Source: Lycium barbarum
Lineage: Eukaryota; Streptophyta; Magnoliopsida; Solanales; Solanaceae
Direction of reading: 5' to 3'
Length of the DNA stretch: 64,000 nt
Assembly: GCF_019175385.1 (NCBI RefSeq)
Contig: NC_083344.1
Location: 28,646,231-28,710,230 of the forward strand
Notes under the pieces: generated by a model
Told to the model about the DNA's origin: nothing
Databases searched by the model: none
The model's input: the letters and a program-made list of their open reading frames with translations, nothing else
Part shown: positions 12,301 through 22,460 of the stretch, one piece after another
Position numbering within the stretch: position 1 is the first letter of the stretch
Layout: each line of letters begins with the position of its first letter
Position numbers and translations under genes: made by a program

Positions 12301-14637
12301 AATCTAGATAATGTGGATGATGTGAATGACTAATGGCCATTGTTATGATATTAATGAAGGTATAGCCGCTAGCATTGGAAGGAAACGTGCAAGTGTAGAA
12401 TAGTCCGACGAAAAGGTATGTAAGGCTAACCCTTCTTTCATAAGGCATGGTTCTTGGCCAAATTTCTAATTCCTCTATATGAGTATGTTGTATTCAAGTG
12501 ATTGACACTCCGAGCTCATAAGCTCACGATCCTTAACATGTACTACGATTGTACTACGCCCCTCATATGACGAGTAAGCCTAAGATATGGATGTAGCAAT
12601 AATGACGATGATAGTGATGACGATAATAATAATAATGATGCCAAAGGTGCCTACGGGCTATTATACTTATATGTGCCTATGAAGGGCTAAAATGATACCT
12701 CGAACTTATAACGCCGAGTAGGATATATGTATATGATTATGTATAAAGTATGTACACAATTACGTAACGCGCGCACACCTCTGCAGATGGTACGGATAAC
12801 CCTGAAGCCTTGGTAGGGCCAGGTAGAAATAACATCGAGCCTTGGTTGGCCAAGTACGTATGAAACACCGAGCCTTATGGTCGGGTACGCTATGTATGTA
12901 TATAAGTGTATGGCTATGCATATAATATGAATATGAATGTGAAAAGACTATGTATATTAATGCGAATAGGGGCATATATACGAATACGAGCACTATTATG
13001 AAATACGCATGAGAAATGGAAAGTCCCTATGAAAGGCAGGTAAGTGCCATGATGGTGATATTATTGTCCTCCCTCTTATGCCACTTCATATATTGTCTAT
13101 GATGCTTCTATATTGATGTTAATCATGCTTTACATACTCAGTACATTCTCCGTACTGACGTCCTTTTGTTTGTGGACGCTGCGTCATGCCCGCAGGTGCA
13201 CAGGGAGACAGACTTGATCCATAGCTGCTTATTCAGAGATTACATAGCGGAGCTCCATTTCCTTCGGAGCCATAGCTTTTGGGTACTTATTCTTTTTTGT
13301 ATATAATTATGGGCATAGCGGGGTCCTGTCCCGCTCATGTGCTGTGTTATACTCTTCCTAGAGGCTCGTAGTCATGTGTATATGGTTAGACAGGTCCGGC
13401 CTTGTCGGCCTATGTTTTGTATATCATTTTGTCGGCCACGTTGGCCACGTACATTGATGTGGCATAGATGCCTATGGTGATATAAATGTACCGTTGTCCA
13501 ATTGGGACTAGTTGACGAATGAATGGAAATGTATGTATAATTATGTGGCTCACCTAGATGTAAGTATAAGAGTAAGCTAAGAGGGTGCTCGGGTGGGTTA
13601 GCACCGGGTGCTCGTCGCGGCCCCGAGTCGGGTCGTGACAATTTCAAGGCATTTCATACTATTCTACAAAATATACAAAAATCCCACCAAGACTAGAATT
13701 CATCCAAAATCTCCAACTTTCGACACAACATTCACAACACATTATTCATCTTCCCATTTCATCGACGACAACCAAATTTTGCACTTTAATAATTTCATTC
13801 CCATAATTACATAATCTATAATAATATCTCATATTTCCGACAACAACTTAACCACAAATTTTTCATGCCAACTAGAACTAGAGTCCTTCCATTTGCATTA
13901 AGAAGCCATTACAACACAATTAACACAACAAATAAAATTTTGATCATTCCTCTCCATTCACCACCATTTTTGGCCACACACCCATATATCCATAGCACAA
14001 AATTATCATACTTTAAATTTACTTCCATATACTACAACATATATATATATATAATTCTTCAAAGCTAAAAAGAGTAGAATTATTACCTTTTTCCAAATTC
14101 TCTTGTTTGAAAACAAAAGCACTCTTTTGCTTCCAACTTGGTATCACATGGAAGAGGACCTTGAGCTTAGTATTAATTCAACAAGGGATGAATTTTTGGA
14201 CTAAATATTTGACCTCCAATTTTTTTTTTTCACGGCTGAATGGCCCTTTTTTCTTTTTTTTTTTTTGTCTCTCAATTGTTTTCTTGAATGATCAAATGTG
14301 TAGAAGTTTCATGATCCTTCCATTTTATTCACAAATCTTGAATTTAATTTAATACATGGGCTTGGACCATTTCTCTTGCCTTGGCCGGCCAAGCCCCTTA
14401 AATGGGCCTCTATTTATGACTTTTTTTTTCTAGCCCAATTGCTTGATTAAATAATTTGTAGTTCACGAAACTAATTTCAAAAATTCCAATTTTTGCCGTT
14501 AGCCTTCCTCGATATTTTCACATCAACATTTCATGGTCAACACACACATTTTAAATAGAAATCAATTTATGACCTTATTTCTTACAAGTCAAAATTATTT
14601 CGAATTTCCCGAATATGTGAAAATACGGGATATAACA
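9367..14637 (-). mobile_element. Solo LTR H inserted in the LTR of F
   Basis: The sequence runs from tgtcacgaccc at 9367 to ..cgggatataaca at 14637, a complete LTR on the minus strand. CCAAG lies immediately on both sides (9362-9366 and 14638-14642), the 5-bp target duplication expected of Ty3/gypsy integration. No primer site or internal region is present, so it is a solo LTR left by LTR-LTR recombination. Its own length is about 2.86 kb once G is subtracted. It carries the tandem stem-loop (9898-9939) and the GGGACAGGGCCCC motif (9723-9746). Its ORFs (for example 9798-10394) run antisense to the LTR and show no domain. Confidence 0.88.
11239..13640 (+). mobile_element. Solo LTR G inserted in H
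   Basis: A 2402-bp LTR running TGTTACACCTC..GTCGTGACA, flanked by perfect ATTTC duplications (11234-11238 and 13641-13645). The uninterrupted site survives in the left H copy near 2195-2210, confirming the insertion. It belongs with the LTR type of A and C. Contents are a cluster of eight TCGTAAA/CCGTAAA-like motifs (about 11485-11750), a donor-like CTAAG|GTAAGA near 12040, repeats of 'cgagccttgg..ggcc' (12800-12890), the tandem stem-loop (13139-13178) and the ACGGGG/CCCGT-type motif (13318-13336). No coding region is present. Confidence 0.92.
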
Positions 14638-14642
14638 CCAAG

Positions 14643-15308
14643 GCCAACGTGTGAAGGTCTCTTATGTGTTGTCACATTTAATTTATTAAAATGTCCATTT
14701 CCTATGCATCTACGTGACTATTTGTAGCATTAAGTCTTTATCTACTACTCACAATATTTAATTCCTTGGACTTCCCACTTTATTCCTTTTTATGAAAACT
14801 TGCTTACTTTCTTTAATTCCTTGGACATCTCACTTTATTCCTTTTTATGAAAACTTGATTACTTTCTCGTGCAATTTAATTCCTTGCTTCCAATTTATTT
14901 AAACAAAGACCACTTTTAATACCATACATAAAATATTATTTGCAACTATCGTCGTCACATTTTACCGTCTTAATTAATTTCGGGGCTTCATTCTTTTATA
15001 CACCAAGTTCTTGACTTCCACGCTTGAATGTGACCAAATATTCTGAGCTCGAGTAAATTTGCCCATGTTGGATGGCTCAGTTTCCTAGTCCAAAAATACG
15101 GGATATTATAGCTTGGACCGTATTTTATTCAAATAAATTTTGAACCTGAACGAAATTTAATTTTCTTCGATTTGTTTATCTTCTAATATTTACAACCCAT
15201 CTGTACCATCACTCTAACCACCTATAAGCTTGGGGAATAACCTCGTTTCAGTTGCTAATGTAGTTTAACTCGCACGCTTTCCAACGTATGAAAACACGGG
15301 ATGTCACA
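14643..15308 (-). mobile_element. Element F 5' LTR, outer part (U3 start)
   Basis: This continues F's 5' LTR beyond solo LTR H and ends at the outer terminus ..gatgtcaca (15302-15308). It pairs with 2263-2933. The adjoining bases from 15309 belong to the 5' LTR of A, which lacks its own start here, so F inserted into A's LTR. The other half of that LTR should lie left of the window. No ORF is present. Confidence 0.75.
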
Positions 15309-17291
15309 GTCTGGCACACGTCGACGACCGTCGACCTAGCTCGTCGACCCGTGGATCTGCAACTTTCCAGCCCTGGTTGTAAATATAGGATTCCACGTTT
15401 TATTCCATTATTTCTCCCAATAACAGATCCTATATATCTCTAGAATCCTCCAAAACCCTCCCTCTATTTTTAGAACAAATCTATACCAAGAAACCAAGAT
15501 CAAAAGCAAAGACTAAGTGATTCATGTACTAGGAAGCCTATTAGGGTTTGTGAAGAGTAAGAATTTCTTTGGCATGCAAGTGGAGGATTTTTTTCTAATG
15601 GAGTAGAGTGACTCAAGGCTTTTTCCCAAGTGATTAAGGTGAGTTTTATGCCTATTTCATATTATTGAGAGTATTGAGGGGTGGAAAGACTTGGATTATG
15701 GAAAGGGAGAGAATATGGAGTGCAAATATGAAAATAATGATATTCTTGAATCATGACTTGACTTGAATCATAGTTCTTGATATGTAATGAGTATAATCTT
15801 GCTATAAATAGTATTAAAGATGTTGTAAAGGCATTGTATGAGGACAGATACGGTATGGTGCTATAGTTAGGGTTATTAAGGAGTTTGATAGGAAATGTTA
15901 AGCATTTAATAATGTCTAGCTTGATGAAGTTGTTGATTAAGATATTGTGGGTGTTGTTATTGGTATTGGGAGTTGCTTATTATGTGGGGGAAATTCATCG
16001 AAATAAAGGAGATGTTACCCAATTTTCGTTAGCCCTAGCCTAAGCTCAAGTATGTTTTCGATTATCTAATTTTAGTACGAACTCTCTTGAATGTAGGAAC
16101 GTGAATATTGGAGGGAAGAGTTCAAGTGATAAAGTTAGCGAAACGTAAAGGTATGTAAGGCTAGTCCCTTCTTTTCTAAGGCATGATTCTTATGACATGA
16201 CTATCGTTATTCTCCATGACCTTCTTACATTCTGGAAAATACGAGTCAACATTTATAAAGATTATAAGGCTTATGCTATGTTACGAATATGATAATGATG
16301 ATGATGAGTCTAAGCCTAAAGACCTTAAAGCTTACGATATGATATTGCCACGATGCTATTGATCCATATACGATTCTTTGATGTTATTCATTGTTGCTAA
16401 ACCCACCCTATGATGCTAGTTCCTTCAAGGTGATGTATGATGATTATAATTACTCCATAATGGAAATCGGGGGTCCTCGACCTTAAGTCACCCCGATAGA
16501 GTTATATTTTGTATTTGAGTTCTAATGCATGTTTTATGAGATGTATGTGATGATGAGATTACACTGTGCCTAGATAGTCGGGCATGTCACCGCGAAGGTG
16601 GGCTGCATACGATTACACTTTGCCTAGATGGTTGGACATGCCACCGCGAAGGCGGGCTACATATGATTACACCGTGCCTAGAAGGCCGGACGTGACAGCA
16701 CTAGTAGGAGGTGTTATGATGGTTACCTGGACGCGGGTTAATGATGATGGTATATAGGATATGCATACATCTGCTTTCCTTTAAAGGTTAAGCAGTTTAT
16801 ATCTTCAGCTCATGTTTCATTGTTTCTCTATTATGCTATTACTATTCATGCCTAACATAGTAAGTACACTTTTCGTACTGACGTCCTTTTATTTTGGACA
16901 CTGTGTTCATGCCCACAGGTAGATAGGGAGACGGTGCGGATCCGTAGGAGCTTATCAGCAGATTCACATGAGCACTCCATTATTCCGGAGGTGCTACTTA
17001 TGATCATATTATTTTGTGTATATATATTTTGGCCACGACGGGGTCCTGTCCCGTCCTTATATATAGTACTCTAGTAGAGGCTCATAGATATGTACGTATG
17101 GGTTGTTGATGTCCCACGATGATCGCATTGTACTTTTGTATATCATTTTTGTAGCCGTGAGGGATTATCATATAGATATGGGTTGCTTTGGAGATTATAT
17201 ATGTTCATGTTGAGTATGATGATTAGCTTAATGAGAGGTGCTCGGTAGTCAGCTCCGGGTATCCGTCATGGCCACTAGTCGGGTCGTGACA
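15309..17291 (+). mobile_element. Element A 5' LTR (start truncated by F)
   Basis: It ends gggtcgtgaca at 17281-17291, next to a primer site. It matches the 3' LTR at 22461-24320 from the GTCGAC-rich segment onward (aactttccagccctgg at 15361 and 22844). Landmarks are a TATA-like taaatata near 15377, a donor AAG|GTGAGT (GT at 15639), a 54-bp tandem repeat (16557-16698), the tandem stem-loop (16863-16899) and the cggggtcctgtcccg motif (17037-17056). The R-U5 part runs into the leader of gag. Confidence 0.88.
16557..16698 (+). repeat. 54-bp tandem repeat in LTR A (about 2.6 units)
   Basis: Units start at 16557, 16611 and 16665, each opening gattacac.gtgcctaga and containing a GCC..GGC-type inverted pair and 'accgcgaagg.gggct'. 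The 3' LTR of the same element has one full unit and part of another (24041 on), so unit number changed after insertion or during copying. Confidence 0.85.
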
Positions 17292-17295
17292 AAAG

Positions 17296-17307
17296 TGGTA
17301 TTAGAGC
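17296..17307 (+). promoter_or_regulatory. Element A primer-binding site (tRNA-iMet)
   Basis: tggtattagagc differs by one base from the perfect initiator-Met-tRNA complement and sits four bases after the LTR end. It primes minus-strand cDNA synthesis in the family. An acceptor-like gatttcag ends at 17497, just before the gag ATG at 17500. Confidence 0.88.
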
Positions 17308-17499
17308 AGTTCCGTCCTAGGGTTTGTCTACGAGCCATGTCCGGCAGAGTAGCATTTATGGGTGTGAAGCGCTCCACACTCATAAACAAGAGGCTGCGGG
17401 GCATCTAGGAAAAATGATCATTCTTCTTTTTATTAAATCGTGCCATAGAGCCATGTTATAAGATTTTCTCCTTCCTAATGGTGTGTTATGATTTCAGTG

Positions 17500-18800
17500 A
17501 TGCCGGTAAAGAGAAAAGCTATAGCCACCTAGAAGGGCAAGGCTACTACAGAAAGACGGATAGAAAGGGAGCCGCCAACTAATGTAGAAGAAGGTGAATC
17601 TTATAATGAGCCTCCATCCAATACCTCTTATTCTATAACAACAAGAGGGGGATTCAACTTCAGCTCCTCCACCGGGTGCTTCGGGTCAACAAATGACCGA
17701 AGCTATTCAGCTATTGACACAACTAGTTACCGCTCAGGCACAGTGGCAGAGTACGGGTCCAGGTGATAGGGCGACTAGTGTTATAGCCCGTGATTTCATG
17801 AGTTTAAATCCTCCAGAATTTTTTGGGTCAAAGCCGGATGAAGACCCGCAAGGTTTTATTGATGAGATGCTGAGAACGTTGAGAATTATTCATGCCTCTG
17901 ATATTGAATTTGTGGAGTTGGCATCTCATAGACTCCAGGATGTGGCGGTTCTTTGGTATAATAACTGGATATCTTCAAGAAAGGAAAATGCACCTCTCCC
18001 GGTTTGGCAAGAATTTGTGGATGCTTTTCTTCGTCACTATTTGCCACCCGAGGTTCGAAGGGCCCGAGCTGACAGGTTTCTAAATCTAAAGTAAGGGAAT
18101 ATGAGCGCCGAGGAGTATAGCCTTCACTTTAATTCATTGGCTAGATATGCTCCGACCATGATGGCCGATATGGGAGATAGAGTGCATAGGTTTGTGAGTA
18201 GCTTAGGGCCACATTGTTTAAAGATTGCTTGACAGCTTCATTGTATGAGGGAATGGATATTTCCCATATTCAGGCCCACGCCCAGAATTTAGAGGAGCAG
18301 TAACAGCCGCAGAGGGGTAAGCGTGATATTGAAAGAGGACAGAGCAAGTGAGCCAGATCTGTTGGTGCTGGCAGCAACTATAGAGGGGGATCGCGGTAGT
18401 CATAGTCTAGATACTTAGGCCAGTCAGTGACTAGTGTACACCCTCAGTTTGCAGGCAGGAGATTTGATCGCTCCATTCATTCAGGACAGGGTTAGAGCTC
18501 GAGAGCTTCGGGTTCCTATTTTAGGGGTAAGTATAGTTAGAGGAGACCACCGGTTGCGCGATGTAGTCAGTGCATAAACTTACATTCGGGCTCGTGTCTT
18601 CAAGGCTCCACTGCTTGTTATGTTTGTGGACAGGCTGGGCACGTGATGCGTGACTGTCCCTCGTGGTACAGTAGAGGTGGAGTTCAGCCCACAGGATCAG
18701 CAGCTGGTTCTTCTTCGTCTGTGCGCCCGATAGGGCAGACTCCCCAGATTCCAGCAGGACGAGGTAGAGGCAAAGGGGGACCGTCCAGTTCAGGTGGTAC
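17500..18800 (+). pseudogene. gag: Element A gag, decayed
   Basis: Gag of a Ty3/gypsy chromovirus, the capsid-nucleocapsid precursor. The ATG at 17500 follows an acceptor-like site and opens MPVKRKA, then meets a stop within about ten codons. The longest open part is 17693-18094 and contains the capsid core (FFGSKPDEDPQGFIDEML, then WQEFVDAFLRHYLPPEV), which aligns with C. A TAA follows at LNLK; further stops and frame changes continue to the zinc knuckle. The knuckle itself is intact as CYVCGQAGHVMRDC (CX2CX4HX4C, about 18612-18656). Non-functional as it stands. Confidence 0.88.
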
Positions 18801-21800
18801 TTAGCCCCGTATCTATGCTCTAGCCGGGCGACAGGATCTTGAGTCCTCCTCGGATGTGGATATAGGTATACTATCTATATTATCTCATGAGGTTTAAGCA
18901 TTGATAGATCCGGGTTCCACGTTGTATTATATTACTCCTTATATTACTGGTCGTATTGGGGTGAAACCTGGCCCAATTAATCGTTTAGAGGTATCTACTC
19001 TGGTTGGCGATCCCGTAGTAGCTAGACAAGTATACAAGAATTGTATAATTGTTGTATGTGATCGTTAGACTAAAATTGATCTAGTTGAGCTGGAAATGTT
19101 AGATTTTGATATGATTATGGGTATGTATTGGTTGGCCTCATGTTATGCCAATGTCGATTGCCGAATCAAAGTTGTTCGATTCCAATTTCCGGGAGAACCC
19201 GTGCTTGAATGGAATGATAATACAGCGTCTCCCAGAGGTAGGTTTATTTCCTGCCTTAAGTCAAAGAAGATGATAGCTAAAGGCTATATTTATCACTTAG
19301 TCCGAGTTCGTGACACCAAAGCAAAACCACCAACTTTTCAATCCGTCCCGGTAGTGAATGAATTTCCGGATGTATTTCCAGATAAACTTCCTAGCCTTCC
19401 TCTGGAAATAGAAATTTATTTTGCTATTGATGTGTTACCGGATACTAAACCAATCTCTATTCCACCCTACCGAATGCCTCCTACAGAATTGAAAGAGCTA
19501 AAGGCACAACTGAAAGATTTACTTGAGAAGGGGTTTATTAGGCCCAGTTAGTCGTCGTAGGGAGCACCGTCCTATTTGTGAGAAAGAAAAATGGTTCCTT
19601 ACGGATGTGTATTAATTATAGACAACTGAATAAGGTGACGATAAAGAATAAATATCCGTTACCAAGAATTGATGATTTTTTTGACAAGTTACAGGGCGCC
19701 AAGTGGTTTTCCAAAATAGATTTTAGGTCGGGCTATCATCAAGTGAGAGTTAGAGGAGACAATATTCCAAAAACAGTTTTCAAAACGAGATATGGCCACT
19801 ATGAATTTCGGGTAATGTCATTTAGGTTGACTAATGTTCCGGCAGTGTTTATAAATTTGATGAATAATGTATTCAGGCCTCTCCTAGATCTGTTCGTGAT
19901 CGTGTTCATTGATGATATTCTTGTATACTGTCGGACATAATCCAAGCATGCTGAACATTTGCGTATTGTTGTTGGGATTCTTCGGACTAGTGAATTGTAC
20001 GCTAAGTGTTTGAAATGTGAATTTTGGTTGAATTCTGTAACTTTTCTAGGCCATATTATTTCAGCTGATGGCATTCAAGTAGATGTCCAAAAGATTGAGG
20101 TTTTGAAGACTTGGCCAAGACCTACAACACCTACAGAAGTCCACAGTTTTTTCGGATTGGCAGGTTACTATAGAAGATTTGTTGAAGGGTTTTCCTCTAT
20201 TTCAGCAGCATTGACAAAGCTAACTCAGAAGTCAGCAAGATTCCACTGGACTGATGCTTGTGAAAGCAGTTTCCAAGAATTGAAGGATAGATTAACTTCA
20301 GCCCCAGTCCTGACACTCCCAGAAAGGATAGATGGTTTATGTTGTATATTGTGATGCCTCTGGTGTTGGGTTAGGATGTCCGTTGATGCTGCACGGTAAA
20401 GTCATTGCCTATGCTTCAAGGCAGTTGCAGAAACATGAGAAGAACTATCCGACTCATGAACTTTAGTTGGTTGCGGTTATCCATGCACTAAAGATGTGGA
20501 GACACTACTTGTATGGTGTACATGTTGATTTTTATACAGATCACAAGAGTCTCCAGTATATTTTCAATAGAAGGAGTTGAATCTTCGACAGAGACGATGG
20601 TTGGAATTATTGAAAGATTATGATGTGAGTATTTTATACCATCCTGGGAAGGCGAATGTAGTGGCTGATGCACTTAGCCGTAAATCAATGGGTAGCTTGT
20701 GTGAGGTTCCTCCAGAGAAGAAAGAATTAATATGTGAGCTCCACTTGCTAGCCAGCCTTGGAGTTCGTCTAATTGATTCAGGCAATGCGGGAATTGGTAT
20801 TCGCAACCCAACTGTTTCCTCCTTAGATATGAAAGTGAAGGAGCGTCAATATGAAGATCCTCAGTTTAGTCACTATAGAGATACACTTCATGAGAAATAG
20901 AAGTCACCGTTTGGAGTTTCTACAGATGGAGCTCTTAGGTACCGAGACAGGCTATGCGTTCCGAATGTGGCGGGACTACGTCATCGGATTCTAGAAGAAG
21001 CTCATTTCTCTCGGTATTCTATTCACCCAGGAGCGACAAAGATGTACCACAATCTCAAGTTAATATATTGATGGGATGGACTGAAGAAGGACATAGCAGA
21101 ATTTATAGCTCAATGCCCAAATTTCCAACAAGTGAAAAATCGAACATCCAAAGCCAGGAGGATTATTGCGAGCTATGGAGATTCCAATCTAGAAATGGGA
21201 AGTGATCAACATGGATTTCATTGTAGGGTTGCCTCATTCCAGAAGAAAGTATGATTCCATATGGGTATATTTTCTTCCAGTCAGAATCACATATTCGGCA
21301 GAAGATTATGCACTGTTGCACCTTAAGGAGATTGTGCGACTTCATGGTGTCCCGGTGTCCATTATTACTAACAGAGGAGCACAATTTACAGCTAAATTCT
21401 AAAAGTCCTTTCAAGAAGGTTTGGGTACTCAGGTAAGGCTTAGCACAGCGTTTCATCCACAAACTGATGGGCAAGCTGAATACACTATTCAGACCTTGGA
21501 AGATATGTTACGGGCATGTATGCTAGATTTCGGTGGTAGTTGAGATGACCACTTACCTCTCGTTGAGTTCGCATACAACAATAGCTTCCATTCAAGTATT
21601 CAGATGGCCCCGTATGAAGCTTTATATGGAGAAAGTGTAGATCCCCAATTGGGTGGTATGAAGTAGGAGAGGTACAGCTAATAGGCCCTGAGTGGATTCA
21701 ACAAGTTGCGGAAAAGGTCAAGGTTATCCGAGACCGACTATTGACAGCCCAAAGCCATCAGAAATCTTATGCGGACAACCCTCGACGAGACTTAGAATTC

Positions 21801-22257
21801 CAAGTTGATGATTGGGTATTCTTGAAGGTATCACCGATGAAGGGCGTGATGAGATTTGGTATGAAAGGGAAGCTAAGTCCTCAATACATTGGACCTTATA
21901 AGATTATCCGGAGGGTAGGCCAAGTAGCATATGAATTGGACTTACCCACAGACCTTGAATCAGTCCATCCGGTTCTTCACGTATCAATGCTCCGTAAGTG
22001 TGTTGGAGATCCAACTAGAATCATACCAATAGATAATGTCCAAGTGACGAAAGGTTGACTTATGAGGAGGTACCTATTGCTATACTAGCTAGGCAAGTAC
22101 AGAGACTCAGAAACAAAGAAGTAGCCTCAGTTAAGGTCTTGTGGCGGAACAATAATCTAGAGGAAATGACTTAGTAAGCAGAGGAAAACATGAAGTTCAA
22201 GTACCCGCACTTATTTCAACCCCCGGGAGAGATTCAAGATGAAACATCAATATTATG
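18801..22257 (+). pseudogene. pol: Element A pol (PR-RT-RNaseH-IN-chromodomain), decayed
   Basis: Domains in order: retropepsin with DPGST at 18907-18921 and the later MGMYWLAS (family MGMDWL); reverse transcriptase with FIDDILVY (FIDD at 19905-19916); RNase H around 20340-20580; integrase zinc region about 21030-21150; integrase core 21190-21650; chromodomain-like end VLWRNNN near 22135-22220. Damage is heavy. There are stops in every domain, several at tryptophan codons (LIY*WDG near 21069, SW to S* near 21541). A zinc-finger Cys is changed (CPNF for CPNC), about a dozen codons are missing after SIWV (near 21270), and the second catalytic Asp of integrase is Asn (21370-21372). Confidence 0.92.
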
Positions 22258-22323
22258 AGGTATGCATACTTTCTTTTTATGCTTTTGGTTGTGTATGGAC
22301 ATAATTTCTCGTTATTGTGTTGT

Positions 22324-22460
22324 AGCCCTGTGAGGCGTTATTATTGTGGGCTGTTGTGACATGATGGTAGTGCCATATTACAGCAGAAACTCAGGCAAAT
22401 TTTTGGTATAATTCCCGAGAGCTTAACATTCGAGGACGAATGTTTTTAAAGAGGGGAAAA
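22324..22460 (+). promoter_or_regulatory. Element A 3' untranslated module, hairpin and polypurine tract
   Basis: After the pol stop comes a module also found in B and C (agccctgtgaggcg.., then aaactcaggcaaatttt). Next is the inverted repeat AACATTCG-AGGA-CGAATGTT at 22425-22444, then the purine run taaagaggggaaaa to 22460. The polypurine tract primes plus-strand synthesis. The hairpin's role is unknown. Confidence 0.85.
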
